Assembly: GCA_904501735.1 (NCBI GenBank)
Contig: CAJGBY010000009.1
Location: 25,970-89,969 of the forward strand
Direction of reading: 5' to 3'
DNA: 64,000 nt
Source: an uncultured Muribaculaceae bacterium
Lineage (GTDB): Bacteria > Bacteroidota > Bacteroidia > Bacteroidales > Muribaculaceae
The notes beneath the pieces are model-generated. The model was not told where the DNA came from. It worked only from the letters and a program-made list of their open reading frames with translations, and made no database searches. Position 1 is the stretch's first letter; the number at the start of each line of letters is the position of its first letter. Below are positions 52,118 to 62,190 of the stretch, piece after piece. Both the position numbers and the translations under genes were made by a program.

Positions 52118-52762
52118 ATGTCGAAAAAATATAAATGGTATGTAGTTTGGGAAGGCACAATCCCCGGAATATGTGAATCGTGGGAGGAGTGTAAGCTCCG
52201 TGTGGAGAACTATCCCAATGCAAAATACAAGAGCTATAACACTCAAGAAGAAGCTATTCGCGCCTATCGTGGTAATCCTGCCGACGAGATGGGCGTGCTA
52301 CGAGCTATTGCCAACGCTCCAGTGCAACACATCAACTATGACTCGATACCTGAGATAATTACCAATAGCTTGGCAGTGGATGCTGCGTGCAGTGGTAACC
52401 CAGGAATAATGGAATATCGAGGTGTGGATGTGATGAGTGGCGCCGAATTGTTTCACCTTGGACCATTCCCTAAGGCGAGCAATAACATAGGCGAGTTTTT
52501 GGCGTTGGTGCATGGTCTTGCGATGCTCAAAAAGCAAGGAAGCCCTATCAATACTATTTATAGCGACAGCGTGACGGCAATGGCGTGGGTGCGCGATAGA
52601 AAGTGCAAGAGTAAGATAGACGAATGTGCCGAAAATGCCTATTTGTTTTCGCTCGTGCGTCGTGCCGAAAAATGGCTACGCGAAAACACCTATACAACTC
52701 GCATCTTGAAGTGGCGCACCGATGAATGGGGTGAAATACCAGCCGATTTCGGCAGAAAATAA
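52118..52762 (+). CDS. rnhA: Ribonuclease H with viroplasmin N-terminal domain
   Basis: The 214-residue protein begins with a viroplasmin/RNase H1-like RNA-DNA hybrid binding domain (about 3-50, KYKWYVVWEGTIPGICESWEECKLRVENYPNAKYKSYNTQEEAI). The RNase HI domain follows (about 85-214). Its four acidic residues appear in AVDAACSGNPG, NIGEFLALVHGL, IYSDSVTAMAW and RTDEWGEIPADFGRK. The enzyme cuts RNA in RNA-DNA hybrids. The N-terminal domain is common in Bacteroidetes and eukaryotic RNase H1 and absent from E. coli RnhA. Confidence 0.92.
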   Translation: MSKKYKWYVVWEGTIPGICESWEECKLRVENYPNAKYKSYNTQEEAIRAYRGNPADEMGVLRAIANAPVQHINYDSIPEIITNSLAVDAACSGNPGIMEYRGVDVMSGAELFHLGPFPKASNNIGEFLALVHGLAMLKKQGSPINTIYSDSVTAMAWVRDRKCKSKIDECAENAYLFSLVRRAEKWLRENTYTTRILKWRTDEWGEIPADFGRK

Positions 52763-52788
52763 CTTGAGAGATAGAAAAGTGCCAATAT

Positions 52789-53868
52789 ATGGAAGAACAA
52801 CGAAAAAATCGACTACCTAAGCAGTACAAACGGGTGATGATAGTGCGTTTCACAGCGTTGAGCGATGTGGCGATGACAGTGCCTGTGGTGTATTCGGTGT
52901 GTGATGCTTATCCTGACACAAAATTTGTGATGGTAACCCGTCATGTGGCTTCTACCCTATTTGTGAACAAGCCAGCCAATCTGGATGTGGAAGGTGTGAA
53001 TCTCGACGAAGAATTCACTGGCTTGACAGGGTTGTATAAGCTATATAAGTATCTGAAAGCCGAATATAATCCCGAAGTGGTAATCGATCTGCACGACGAT
53101 GCGAAAACAAGATTGTTCGGCATGTTCTTCAAGATGGGTGGAGCTAAGTTGAAGAAAATCAACACAGGTAACAGCGAAAAACGAGCGTTGACGCGTCGTA
53201 ACAACAAGCGAATGCTTCCACTTATATCAACTCGTGAGCGTTATCGCGAAGTGTTCTATCGTGCAGGATTTGCTTTTAACGAAACATTCTCATCACTATT
53301 TGGCGAAACGAAGCCAGAACCATCAATATTTGCCGAAATCAGTGCAGCAAAGCAAGTGGGCGAGCGTTGGATAGCAATAGCACCGTTTGCCAAGCATAAG
53401 GAGAAGATCTACCCTATCCACCTGATGAAAAAGGTGCTTGATGAGGTGGTGTCGTGGCAAGGCGTGAAAGTGTTCCTATTTGGGCGAGGCGAAGCCGAAC
53501 AAAAAGTGCTCGACGAGTGGGCTAAAGAATATGAAAATGTAACTTCGCTTGCAACGAAACGATATGGATTTCCTGCCGAACTATCGCTACTGAGTTATTG
53601 TGATGTGATGGTGTCGATGGACTCGGCCAATATGCATCTTGCATCGCTTGTGTGCTTGCCAGTGGTGTCGGTGTGGGGAGCTACTCACCCCTACTGCGGT
53701 TTTATGGGTTGGCATCAAGATCCACGCAATGCAGTGCAAATCAATGTGTTGTGTCGCCCATGTTCGGTGCTTGGCGATAAGCCATGTAGATACAACGACA
53801 CATTCTGCTTGAGTGGAATATCCCCTACTCTCATCGTAGCTCGCATCAAAGATGTGATAGAGAGATAA
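52789..53868 (+). CDS. Glycosyltransferase family 9 (heptosyltransferase-like)
   Basis: The 359-residue cytosolic enzyme has the GT9 start VMIVRFTALSDVAMTVPVVYSVCDAYPDTKFVMVTR. The C-terminal nucleotide-sugar site shows WIAIAPFAKHKEKIYPIHLMKKVLDEV, LFGRGEAEQKVLDEWA and the conserved VSMDSANMHLASLVCLPVVSVWGATHPYCGFMGW. GT9 enzymes add heptose or related sugars to the LPS core, so a lipid A-core role is likely. It starts 26 bp after rnhA and is probably co-transcribed. Confidence 0.88.
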   Translation: MEEQRKNRLPKQYKRVMIVRFTALSDVAMTVPVVYSVCDAYPDTKFVMVTRHVASTLFVNKPANLDVEGVNLDEEFTGLTGLYKLYKYLKAEYNPEVVIDLHDDAKTRLFGMFFKMGGAKLKKINTGNSEKRALTRRNNKRMLPLISTRERYREVFYRAGFAFNETFSSLFGETKPEPSIFAEISAAKQVGERWIAIAPFAKHKEKIYPIHLMKKVLDEVVSWQGVKVFLFGRGEAEQKVLDEWAKEYENVTSLATKRYGFPAELSLLSYCDVMVSMDSANMHLASLVCLPVVSVWGATHPYCGFMGWHQDPRNAVQINVLCRPCSVLGDKPCRYNDTFCLSGISPTLIVARIKDVIER

Positions 53869-53968
53869 AGCGAAAGATGTGGTGTTAAAATTTACAACCA
53901 ACATCTTGATTGGGTGTAAAAAATCATAATATTCAGTCTTATTTGTAAAAGTGTATAAAATACCATCA

Positions 53969-53997
53969 TTGATGTAATGGTATTGTGTATATATTTG
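53969..53997 (+). promoter_or_regulatory. Probable promoter of the small lipoprotein gene
   Basis: TTG (53969-53971), 18 nt, TATATTTG (53990-53997) fits the consensus with a weak -33 box. Confidence 0.5.
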
Positions 53998-54023
53998 CAC
54001 TGATTTACTAAAAAACTGTAATT

Positions 54024-54401
54024 ATGAAAAAGCTAAAATTGGTATTTGTATTGTTGATGTCGATGGTGTTCACATCGTGCTTTCATGAAGATAATTTTGG
54101 CTATCCTAAAACAATAGTTTTGAGCAACGAAGGTGGTGAGAAAACTGTTACGGGAGATGAGTCATTCGATTATGCCGAAATCGTGAATCACAAGACTGGT
54201 GCTGATAGCGAGGTAGTACAATACGACGAAAATGGCGAGGTAATAGTTTTGGATTGGCTGAAAGTAGAATACACGCGTACAAATAGCTTAGAATTTAAAC
54301 TTTATGCCGAACCTAATTCCACTGGTAAATCACGCGAATTGTGTGTGGAATTGTATTCGGGAAAGTATTATCACGAGGTGAAAGTGAAACAGGAAAAATA
54401 A
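54024..54401 (+). CDS. Small lipoprotein with BACON-like fold
   Basis: The 125-residue protein has a lipobox (MVFTSCFHED). The mature part reads as a short beta-sandwich: IVLSNEGGEKTVTGDESF at the start and GKSRELCVELYSGKYYHEVKVKQEK at the end. That layout resembles a single BACON domain. It is a single gene with its own promoter and a weak hairpin after it. The specific ligand is unknown. Confidence 0.65.
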   Translation: MKKLKLVFVLLMSMVFTSCFHEDNFGYPKTIVLSNEGGEKTVTGDESFDYAEIVNHKTGADSEVVQYDENGEVIVLDWLKVEYTRTNSLEFKLYAEPNSTGKSRELCVELYSGKYYHEVKVKQEK

Positions 54402-54437
54402 TGATATAATCACTTAAAAGTTGAGATAAAAATATAG

Positions 54438-54472
54438 ATGGCGCCTTTGGGAATGAGTCTCGAAGGCGTCAT
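54438..54472 (+). terminator. Weak terminator after the small lipoprotein gene
   Basis: ATGGCGCCTT pairs with AAGGCGTCAT through one G-U pair; the following sequence TGTTGTTG is only moderately T-rich. Confidence 0.45.
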
Positions 54473-54561
54473 TGTTGTTGGTTGAGGGTGAAATTGTTGA
54501 AAATTGGGGTTGAAAAAGAATAAAAAGTGCTGATAATGGGCGTAATGTGCATGTTTTTTTG

Positions 54562-54569
54562 TAATTTTG
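54562..54569 (+). promoter_or_regulatory. Probable -7 box of lysS
   Basis: TAATTTTG fits TAnnTTTG. Transcription would begin near 54575, close to the ATG at 54587, which favours the ATG at 54632 for lysS. Confidence 0.5.
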
Positions 54570-54631
54570 CAAGATAATGGGTACTAATGCCTTATAGAAA
54601 CGAAAATAATAACAAAAAAGATATAAAAGAA

Positions 54632-56365
54632 ATGAGCTTATTAGATTTGAGCGAACAAGAAATTGTGAGACGCAATAGTCTTGCCGAAATGCGCAATATG
54701 GGCATCGAACCATATCCAGCAGCAGAGTATGAAGTGAATGCTTACACTACAGACATCAAGGACGAGTTCAAAGATGAAGAGCCAGTGCGCGAAGTGTCGA
54801 TCGCAGGTCGTGTGATGACTCGCCGCATCATGGGTAAGGCATCGTTTATGGAACTTCAAGATTCAAAGGGTCGTATTCAAGTTTACATCAGTCGCGACGA
54901 CATTTGTCCAGATGAAAACAAGGATATGTACAATGTAGTGTTCAAGAAACTTCTTGACATCGGTGACTTTGTGGGCATCAAGGGTTTTGTGTTCCGCACT
55001 CAAATGGGAGAAATCACAGTACACGCTAAGGAAATCACAGTGCTTAGCAAGTCGCTTCGTCCTCTTCCAATCGTGAAGATGAAGGACGGCGTGGTGTACG
55101 ACGGATTTGATGACCCAGAACTACGCTACCGTCAACGCTATGTAGACCTTGTGGTAAACGAAGGCGTAAAAGATATTTTCATCAAGCGCACAAAGGTGTA
55201 TAGCTCAATGCGTGAATATTTCAACAGCAAGGGCTATCTTGAAGTGGAAACACCTATTCTACAATCAATCCCTGGTGGAGCAGCAGCTCGTCCATTCATC
55301 ACTCACCACAATGCACTTGATATTCCATTGTATCTTCGTATTGCCGATGAGTTGTATTTGAAGCGCCTTATAGTGGGTGGTTTCGAAGGTGTGTATGAGT
55401 TCAGTAAGAACTTCCGTAACGAAGGTATGGACCGCACTCACAACCCAGAGTTTACTTGTATGGAAATCTATGTGTCTTACAAGGACTACAACTGGATGAT
55501 GGATTTCACTGAAAAGATGCTTGAAAAGGTGTGTATGGATGTGAACGGTACTTATGAAGTGCAAGTGGGCGACCATGTAATCAACTTCAAGGCACCATTC
55601 AAGCGCGTAACAATGCTTGATAGTATCAAGGAATTCACTGGCTACGACCTTACAGGCAAGAACGAAGACGAAATTCGCGCTATCTGCAAGGAATTGAAGA
55701 TGGAAGTTGACGAAACAATGGGTAAGGGTAAGCTTATCGACGAAATCTTCGGTGAATTCTGCGAAGGCAACTATATCCAACCTACATTCATCACTGACTA
55801 TCCAGTGGAAATGTCGCCACTTACTAAGCGTCATCGTTCAAATCCTGACCTTACTGAGCGTTTCGAGCTTATGGTTAACGGTAAGGAATTGTGTAACGCT
55901 TACTCTGAACTTAACGACCCAATCGACCAAGCAGATCGTTTCAAGGAACAACTTCGCTTGTCGGAAAAGGGTGATGATGAAGCAATGTTCATCGACCAAG
56001 ACTTTATCCGTGCTCTTGAATACGGTATGCCTCCTACATCGGGTATGGGTATCGGTATGGACCGTCTTGTAATGCTTATGACAGGTAAGACAACAATCCA
56101 AGAAGTGCTTCTATTCCCACAAATGCGTCCTGAAAAGGTGGCTAAGCGCGACACAGCCGATAAGTACACAGCTATCGGTGTGCCACAAGAATGGGTGGAA
56201 GTGCTACAAAAGGCAGGTTTCTTGACAGTAGAAGCTATGAAGGGTGCAAATCCTGGCAAGATGATGCAAGAAATATGTGGATTGAACAAGAAATATAAAC
56301 TTGGTTTGAAGAATCCAAGCAACGAAGAAATTGCAGCTTGGATCGAAGCAGCCGACAAAGAATAA
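54632..56365 (+). CDS. lysS: Lysine-tRNA ligase (class II)
   Basis: I start at the ATG at 54632 ([33 protein letters not shown]), the usual Bacteroidales LysS N-terminus; an upstream ATG at 54587 would add 15 residues. The 577-residue enzyme has an OB-fold anticodon domain (about 55-165, [32 protein letters not shown]). Class II motif 1 follows ([18 protein letters not shown]), then motif 2 ([24 protein letters not shown]) and motif 3 ([22 protein letters not shown]). A C-terminal extension of about 70 residues is typical of the phylum. pgi starts 22 bp on. Confidence 0.96.
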   Translation: MSLLDLSEQEIVRRNSLAEMRNMGIEPYPAAEYEVNAYTTDIKDEFKDEEPVREVSIAGRVMTRRIMGKASFMELQDSKGRIQVYISRDDICPDENKDMYNVVFKKLLDIGDFVGIKGFVFRTQMGEITVHAKEITVLSKSLRPLPIVKMKDGVVYDGFDDPELRYRQRYVDLVVNEGVKDIFIKRTKVYSSMREYFNSKGYLEVETPILQSIPGGAAARPFITHHNALDIPLYLRIADELYLKRLIVGGFEGVYEFSKNFRNEGMDRTHNPEFTCMEIYVSYKDYNWMMDFTEKMLEKVCMDVNGTYEVQVGDHVINFKAPFKRVTMLDSIKEFTGYDLTGKNEDEIRAICKELKMEVDETMGKGKLIDEIFGEFCEGNYIQPTFITDYPVEMSPLTKRHRSNPDLTERFELMVNGKELCNAYSELNDPIDQADRFKEQLRLSEKGDDEAMFIDQDFIRALEYGMPPTSGMGIGMDRLVMLMTGKTTIQEVLLFPQMRPEKVAKRDTADKYTAIGVPQEWVEVLQKAGFLTVEAMKGANPGKMMQEICGLNKKYKLGLKNPSNEEIAAWIEAADKE

Positions 56366-56387
56366 ACTTCGTAAACATCGATATAAT

Positions 56388-57722
56388 ATGAAGAAGATTC
56401 AAGTTATCAATCAAAATGTACTTGGCACAGTGAATGAAGAAGCCATCAAGGCTCTTTACCCTGCTGCTGCCGATGCTATCGAAAAGTTGGATAAGGGAAC
56501 AGGTGCAGGAAACGACTTCCTTGGTTGGGTGAAACTACCAGCCGAAACACCTGAAGCATTGCTTGACGAAATCAACGATGCTGCTCGCGCTTTCGATGGT
56601 TGTGAGTATGTAGTAGCTATCGGTATCGGTGGTAGTTATCTTGGTGCAAAGGCTGTTATCTCGGCATTGAGTGACTCATTTGCTGAATACAAGCCATCTA
56701 AAGGTCCTCGTGTGCTATTTGCTGGTCAAAACATCGGCGAAGATTACACCTACGAACTTGTTGAACTATTGAAGGGCAAGAAGTTCGGTATTATCGTTAT
56801 TTCAAAGTCGGGTACTACAACTGAACCTGCTATCGCATTCCGCATCTTGAAGGAACTTCTTGAAACACAAGAAGGCAAGGCTGCTGCTGCAAAACTTATC
56901 GTGGCAATTACCGACGAAAAGAAGGGCGCGCTACGCAAACTTGCAACTGAAGAAGGTTACAAGACTTTCGTGATTGCCGACAATGTGGGCGGACGCTTCT
57001 CAGTGCTTACTCCAGTGGGTCTTCTACCTATCGCTGTGGCAGGCTACGACATCAAGGCTCTTGTAGAAGGTGCTCGCGACATGCAAGCAGCTACAGCCGA
57101 AGCTGGCGAAGCTAACATCGCAGTGCAATATGCTGCTACTCGCAATGCTCTTTATCAAGCAGGCAAAAAGATTGAAATACTTGTGAATTATAACCCTAAA
57201 CTTCACTTCTTCGCTGAATGGTGGAAACAACTTTACGGCGAAAGCGAAGGTAAGGACAAGAAGGGTATTTTCCCTGCATCGGTTGACTTCACTACCGACC
57301 TTCACTCAATGGGTCAATGGATTCAAGACGGCGAACGCACTATCTTCGAAACTGTTATCACAGTGGAAGAACAAGCGCACAATATGGTTATCCCTGCCGA
57401 TGCCGACAACCTTGACGGCTTGAACTACATCGCTGGCAAGCGCATCGACGAAGTGAATAAGATGGCCGAACTTGGTACTCGTATTGCCCATGTTGATGGA
57501 GGTGTGCCTAATATGATTATCACACTTCCTCGTCTTGACGAAAAGTGTCTTGGTGGTCTTATCTATTTCTTTGAAATTGCGTGCGGTATCAGCGGTTACA
57601 TTCTTGATGTGAATCCGTTCAACCAACCAGGTGTTGAAGACTATAAGCGCAATATGTTTGCCCTTCTTAACAAGCCAGGCTACGAAGAAGAAAGCAAAGC
57701 TATCCAAGCAAAGTTGAAATAA
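56388..57722 (+). CDS. pgi: Glucose-6-phosphate isomerase
   Basis: I start at the ATG at 56388 ([15 protein letters not shown]); the longer frame reads into lysS. The 444-residue enzyme interconverts glucose-6-phosphate and fructose-6-phosphate. [36 protein letters not shown] (sugar-phosphate SIS site), [17 protein letters not shown] and [18 protein letters not shown] are the expected motifs. It is of the short Gram-positive type common in Bacteroidetes. In Bacteroides species a gpsA gene commonly sits between lysS and pgi; here there is none. Confidence 0.96.
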   Translation: MKKIQVINQNVLGTVNEEAIKALYPAAADAIEKLDKGTGAGNDFLGWVKLPAETPEALLDEINDAARAFDGCEYVVAIGIGGSYLGAKAVISALSDSFAEYKPSKGPRVLFAGQNIGEDYTYELVELLKGKKFGIIVISKSGTTTEPAIAFRILKELLETQEGKAAAAKLIVAITDEKKGALRKLATEEGYKTFVIADNVGGRFSVLTPVGLLPIAVAGYDIKALVEGARDMQAATAEAGEANIAVQYAATRNALYQAGKKIEILVNYNPKLHFFAEWWKQLYGESEGKDKKGIFPASVDFTTDLHSMGQWIQDGERTIFETVITVEEQAHNMVIPADADNLDGLNYIAGKRIDEVNKMAELGTRIAHVDGGVPNMIITLPRLDEKCLGGLIYFFEIACGISGYILDVNPFNQPGVEDYKRNMFALLNKPGYEEESKAIQAKLK

Positions 57723-57744
57723 TAGAATCACTATTATAGAAAAC

Positions 57745-57783
57745 AATAAGGAGATGTGTCATAAATGGCGCATCTCCTTATTT
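57745..57783. terminator. Terminator of lysS-pgi
   Basis: AATAAGGAGATG (57745-57756) pairs perfectly with CATCTCCTTATT (57771-57782). It may serve both pgi and the convergent DUF4249 gene. Confidence 0.85.
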
Positions 57784-57790
57784 ACTTTTA

Positions 57791-58888
57791 TTACTTAAAC
57801 GGTACAATGTGTGTGTCGTAGGTCATTGCTCCAAACACGCCCCAACCTCCATTCACATTGCTCCATATCTGAATTGGATTGGTATACAAGTCAAAATCGC
57901 TGATTCTGAACACCTCGATGTCCTTCAGATAATAATATAAGTCGGGCGAAAGATGCTGTAATTCCAGAATCACATAAGGCGTAATCTCACTATCTGCACG
58001 CATTCTCGATTCCACAGTAAATTCATATTCTTTTCCGTTCAACAATTCGTCATCAAACACATTCGAGAAATATGCAGGTATATATCCATAAGACTTTATC
58101 AAATCAGAATCATAAAACAATCGATCGTTGCTTTTGAACTCATCAACACACCTATATCGCATAATTGCAGCTGAGTAAGATCCTGCATATAATCGTGATG
58201 CACCAATGCTTCTTACAAGTAAGCGATAATAATTCTGCTCATTTCCAGGATCAATAATTTTTGCTCTTATTGTCATTATAGTATCAGAACCAAACACATC
58301 TGTTAACTGAACAATCTCACCATTCCATTCCAACGCCTCGTGAGTTTCTTTTTCCCTAATACTTAATTCAGTACTTATCACTTCAATGCGTGGAGTAACA
58401 GATGGCAATTGTACTTCAGCTTCTACCGGGTCGAGCTGAACCACTGAGCTATCAGGCAATGGATTCGACTGTGATGATACACGAATTTTTATATTATCCC
58501 CTTGTCTAGGTATATAATTGCTATTATATGTATAATATATAGAATCATACTTCATCGCGTACACATCTTTACCATTTACTTCCAATTCAGCATTGGCATT
58601 TTTAAGCATTCTTTTCTTATCAATTGAATCGTTAAACTCAAACTTTTCTCTTGAATATATTATTTTATCATAAGAATGATAATCGGAACGCATAGATATT
58701 GATGACATATAATCAAACTCAGTAGCCTCCGATATAAAAGCAAATACAACTGTGTCGGGGTCCACCACTGCATTTATTGTGATGCGATCATTTCCTAAAA
58801 CGGTACTTAACTTTATTTCTTCCTCACAAGCCGATAACGATATCATCATCACCAAACCTATTAAGATATCTCGTAGTTTCATTAACAT
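57791..58888 (-). CDS. DUF4249 family lipoprotein
   Basis: The 365-residue protein has a lipobox (MISLSACEEE). The DUF4249 pattern runs through the chain: ITINAVVDPDTVVFAFISEATEF, NAELEVNGKDVYAMKY, NYIPRQGDNIKIRVSSQ, VQLPSVTPRIEV and NYYRLLVRSI. It ends with a Val/Trp-rich segment (WSNVNGGWGVFGAM). DUF4249 proteins are commonly encoded just after a TonB receptor, as here (111 bp), and are thought to be its surface partner. An in-frame ATG two codons downstream is an alternative start. Confidence 0.85.
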   Translation of the reverse strand: MLMKLRDILIGLVMMISLSACEEEIKLSTVLGNDRITINAVVDPDTVVFAFISEATEFDYMSSISMRSDYHSYDKIIYSREKFEFNDSIDKKRMLKNANAELEVNGKDVYAMKYDSIYYTYNSNYIPRQGDNIKIRVSSQSNPLPDSSVVQLDPVEAEVQLPSVTPRIEVISTELSIREKETHEALEWNGEIVQLTDVFGSDTIMTIRAKIIDPGNEQNYYRLLVRSIGASRLYAGSYSAAIMRYRCVDEFKSNDRLFYDSDLIKSYGYIPAYFSNVFDDELLNGKEYEFTVESRMRADSEITPYVILELQHLSPDLYYYLKDIEVFRISDFDLYTNPIQIWSNVNGGWGVFGAMTYDTHIVPFK

Positions 58889-58999
58889 CTTTATTTAAAT
58901 TTTTCTTAGACAGAAGAACCTAAAATTATACATAAGGTTCAAAAAATATCTTCTTGTGTCCAAAAGAGGAACTTGTCTTTCTCTCTAAATGCATTCTCA

Positions 59000-61456
59000 T
59001 TAAAACTTATGTGTATAGCTTATCGACGGCATTATAGGGAATGAGCATTGAGTTTTTAGTACTAACTCATTCTTATCATTAAAGCCAACATAAGCCGTAT
59101 TTGCATTCATACGATTATATGCATTATAGACGCTCAGCCCTATCACACTTTCTTCAAGTAAGTGCTTCACAGCGAAGTTCACGCCCAAATCAAGGTGATG
59201 AACATCTGGTAATTGATAGTTGTTTAACTCTCTTGTACTAAAAGCCATTCTCAGCGCATCATAAATGTGCCAATCATTTTTATTATAATCATAATACCAT
59301 TCTTTGTCTCTATATATTGAAGGGAGGTTAGGGAATCTTTCTAGAGCTATGCCATCAAAATAAGCATATCTTCCACCCAACACTTGTGCTACAGGTATTG
59401 TGCCACGGCGACCTGTTTGATAACTCCATGATGCATTCAGTTCCCAATATGATTTCTTGCTGACAGGTATTTTTTGTGAAATCATAATATTCAGATTGTT
59501 TCGACAGTCATTATTGGCATAAAACTCCTTGCCACCGTTGAGCTGATTGCCTGCACGGTCAAATTTTCGCAACGCTTTCGACCATGTATAGCTCACCCAA
59601 CCTGTAGTGTTGCCTGTGGTCTTTTCGAGCATAAACTCCACGCCATACGAGCGACCATCGCCCACCGATACCATCTGACTCCAATCGCGCATCGCAAAGG
59701 AGTAATTGGCATTTTGTTTATACTCTATGATATTTTCCATAGTTTTATAATAGGCTTCAGCCGAAACGCTCATTCCCGGTAGAATGTCATACACATAACC
59801 CAACGCTACCAAATCACTTTTCATCAATGGAATATCCTTGGTGATAGGTACCCATAGTTCCGATGTCGACACCAAATTATTGGTCGCAAGGCGATGAGTC
59901 GATTGTGCCATTCGCGAATAAGACAGTTTCACTGCATGGTCGTTCAAGAACTTCCAACGCATCGACAAGCGTGGCTCAAACGACGAATAAGTTTTGCCCT
60001 GCACAGCGTGCAATGCCAAGCGAACACCTATATTTAGCTTCACATTTTTGCTTAATTCATAATCATCTTCGGCATATAGGCTATATTGCTTCAACTGATG
60101 AACACCGCCCATTATGGTATCAACATTATTGCCTTTGGTATATACATATCTTATTTTTGTTATAGTATCTTCTCGCAAATCTTTATAGAAATAATCATTC
60201 TTTACTCTCACCTGTGGAGTGAATTCTTGCATTTTAGATTCTACTCCGATATGTAAATTATGCTTTTTATTTGGTTCCCATCCAAATTCTGCTTTCGCTA
60301 CACCTTCTTCCACTTTTGAGAAATAATCTTGATTTACATCTTCTATTTGCAGAAATTCCAATAGACTATACGGGTCTCGTTCTTCTAATGAACCAGGATA
60401 AGCATCTTCTGCTGCATAAGATTTATAATAACTACGCTGAATAATGCTATAGTCATACTTACTATAAGCCACATTTGCTCCCACCGAGAATCGATTATTT
60501 ATATCCCAATTCCAATTCAAAGCACCACACATATTGCTCCATGCTGTTGCGGTACTATCCTTTCTCAACGATGCTGTTCTTAATAATTGATCAAATTCTC
60601 CAGGTAACTCAGCATATTTTATAACTGATATTTTTTCATACGCGCCATCAGTAGGAGTTGTGTTATCATTATCTTTACCATAATAGAAAGATGCCGACAA
60701 GCGATTGCGCTTGCTAAACTTATGTGTTATCTTGGCATTAATATCGAAATACTTCATTTCAGAATAGGGAAGCAGTTTGTCGGGATTATCATACACTTTT
60801 TCAAGCGCCGGATAAGCCAATAAGTCAAAATAAGACATTCGCCCGCCTACACAAAACGAGGTGTGATTCTTCCATATAGGTCCTTCTATCATTGCACTGC
60901 CCGACAATGCTCCAAGAAACAACGAACCATGATATTTCTTGAAATCGCCCTCTTTCATGGTTACATCTATCACGCTCGATAGTCGTGAACCATATCGTGC
61001 AGGGAATGCTCCGCGATAAAAATCGATGTTACCCACCATATCGGGGTTGATTGCCGAAGCATAACCTTTCAAGTGTTCGGGATTGTAGAGGGTAGCCCCA
61101 TCGAGAGTAATCAGGTTTTGATCGATATTGCCACCACGCACCGAGATACCCACCGTGCCTTCGCCCTCGCTATTCACGCCAGGGAGCTTTTGCAATGCTT
61201 TCAGTACATCGGGAGTACCCATAAACATTGGAACCAACTTTATCTGCTGTTGACTCAGTTGGATAGCGCTCATCTGTGAACTTTCCAATCCAAATTTTTT
61301 ATTGCCCACTACTTCCACTTCGCCAAGTTTTACACCGTCGGCAAGGCGCGACTTCGTAACCGTGCTATCGCGTTTTATGCTATTGGTTGACTGAGAATAA
61401 GCCATTAAAAAGCTTATTCCCATTACTACCAATACAAAAACTCTTATTTTAAACAT
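59000..61456 (-). CDS. TonB-dependent outer-membrane receptor
   Basis: I start at the ATG at 61456 (MFKIRVFVLVVMGISFLMAYS, a signal peptide); the longer frame begins with TTG. The 818-residue receptor opens with LGEVEVVGNKKFGL and a plug domain (about 55-170: MGTPDVLKALQKLPGVNSEGEGTVGISVRGGNIDQNLITLDGATLYNPEHLKGYASAINPDMVGNIDFYRGAFPARYGSRLSSVIDVTMKEGD). The barrel follows and ends in YTHKF with the terminal Phe. Unlike SusC proteins it lacks an N-terminal carboxypeptidase-like domain, and no SusD gene is near. The ligand is unknown. Confidence 0.92.
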   Translation of the reverse strand: MFKIRVFVLVVMGISFLMAYSQSTNSIKRDSTVTKSRLADGVKLGEVEVVGNKKFGLESSQMSAIQLSQQQIKLVPMFMGTPDVLKALQKLPGVNSEGEGTVGISVRGGNIDQNLITLDGATLYNPEHLKGYASAINPDMVGNIDFYRGAFPARYGSRLSSVIDVTMKEGDFKKYHGSLFLGALSGSAMIEGPIWKNHTSFCVGGRMSYFDLLAYPALEKVYDNPDKLLPYSEMKYFDINAKITHKFSKRNRLSASFYYGKDNDNTTPTDGAYEKISVIKYAELPGEFDQLLRTASLRKDSTATAWSNMCGALNWNWDINNRFSVGANVAYSKYDYSIIQRSYYKSYAAEDAYPGSLEERDPYSLLEFLQIEDVNQDYFSKVEEGVAKAEFGWEPNKKHNLHIGVESKMQEFTPQVRVKNDYFYKDLREDTITKIRYVYTKGNNVDTIMGGVHQLKQYSLYAEDDYELSKNVKLNIGVRLALHAVQGKTYSSFEPRLSMRWKFLNDHAVKLSYSRMAQSTHRLATNNLVSTSELWVPITKDIPLMKSDLVALGYVYDILPGMSVSAEAYYKTMENIIEYKQNANYSFAMRDWSQMVSVGDGRSYGVEFMLEKTTGNTTGWVSYTWSKALRKFDRAGNQLNGGKEFYANNDCRNNLNIMISQKIPVSKKSYWELNASWSYQTGRRGTIPVAQVLGGRYAYFDGIALERFPNLPSIYRDKEWYYDYNKNDWHIYDALRMAFSTRELNNYQLPDVHHLDLGVNFAVKHLLEESVIGLSVYNAYNRMNANTAYVGFNDKNELVLKTQCSFPIMPSISYTHKF

Positions 61457-61484
61457 TTCTAATAATTTATGAGTTATCAAAATA

Positions 61485-62072
61485 TTATTGGCGAGGAGAC
61501 CAAGGTGTTAGCACGCACCTCACTTTTGATTTATTTTTATCAAATTCTTGTGGAAAGTCATTGCTTAATGTATAATCGCCACGATTGCATAATCTGTCTA
61601 ACACTATACGATTTTCATCTACTGCGACGATAGTATAAGGAATTAAATCGGCATTTTCAAACATTAGAGTTTTACCTTCTATCGAATAATTAGCCAATTG
61701 AGCTGTTTCTATATTTGAATCCATCTTTTCCTGAGTTGGATAATCATATAAATATTTATACTGATAGTTATCGTAGAACTTATAGCAATACGACATAATA
61801 TTAAACGATTTTATTTCATAGGTATTATAAATCAACCATTTAGCTTTTCGCCACACCTTGCTCTTAAATACAATTTCTGCTTGCTCTTTCGTAAATTCAG
61901 TAGTGGCTTTCACATATTCTCCATTATCTAAAAATATCGAATCTTTCTTGTCTACTAAAGGTTTTTTAATTGGTTCTGGAAATGGCTCATCTTCTTTATC
62001 CTTACAACTTGTAATAACATTTATTATACACAATGTTATTAATATACCAGCAATTATTCTTAATGTTTTCAT
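61485..62072 (-). CDS. Small lipoprotein of unknown function
   Basis: The 195-residue protein has a lipobox (INVITSCKDKEDEPFPEP), followed by an acidic/proline linker. The rest is a beta-rich domain with a repeated Tyr-rich stretch (YCYKFYDNYQYKYLYDYP) and ENADLIPYTIVAVDENRIVLDRL, which resembles a lipocalin-like fold. No family name is secure. It lies 28 bp upstream of the receptor gene on the same strand and is probably part of its operon. Confidence 0.6.
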   Translation of the reverse strand: MKTLRIIAGILITLCIINVITSCKDKEDEPFPEPIKKPLVDKKDSIFLDNGEYVKATTEFTKEQAEIVFKSKVWRKAKWLIYNTYEIKSFNIMSYCYKFYDNYQYKYLYDYPTQEKMDSNIETAQLANYSIEGKTLMFENADLIPYTIVAVDENRIVLDRLCNRGDYTLSNDFPQEFDKNKSKVRCVLTPWSPRQ

Positions 62073-62190
62073 ACAATATAGTTTTAAACTATTTTACGCA
62101 AATTTAATGTTTAATTTTATAATTTTCAAGAGAGCAAAATAATTTTACATATTTTACACCTCTTGAAAATAAAATGCTAGTTATATTTTG

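Noticed and set aside
51515..52246. Long shikimate kinase frame with 66 extra N-terminal residues
   Set aside because: The extra part is not conserved kinase sequence and crosses the probable promoter; the ATG at 52048 gives the normal protein.
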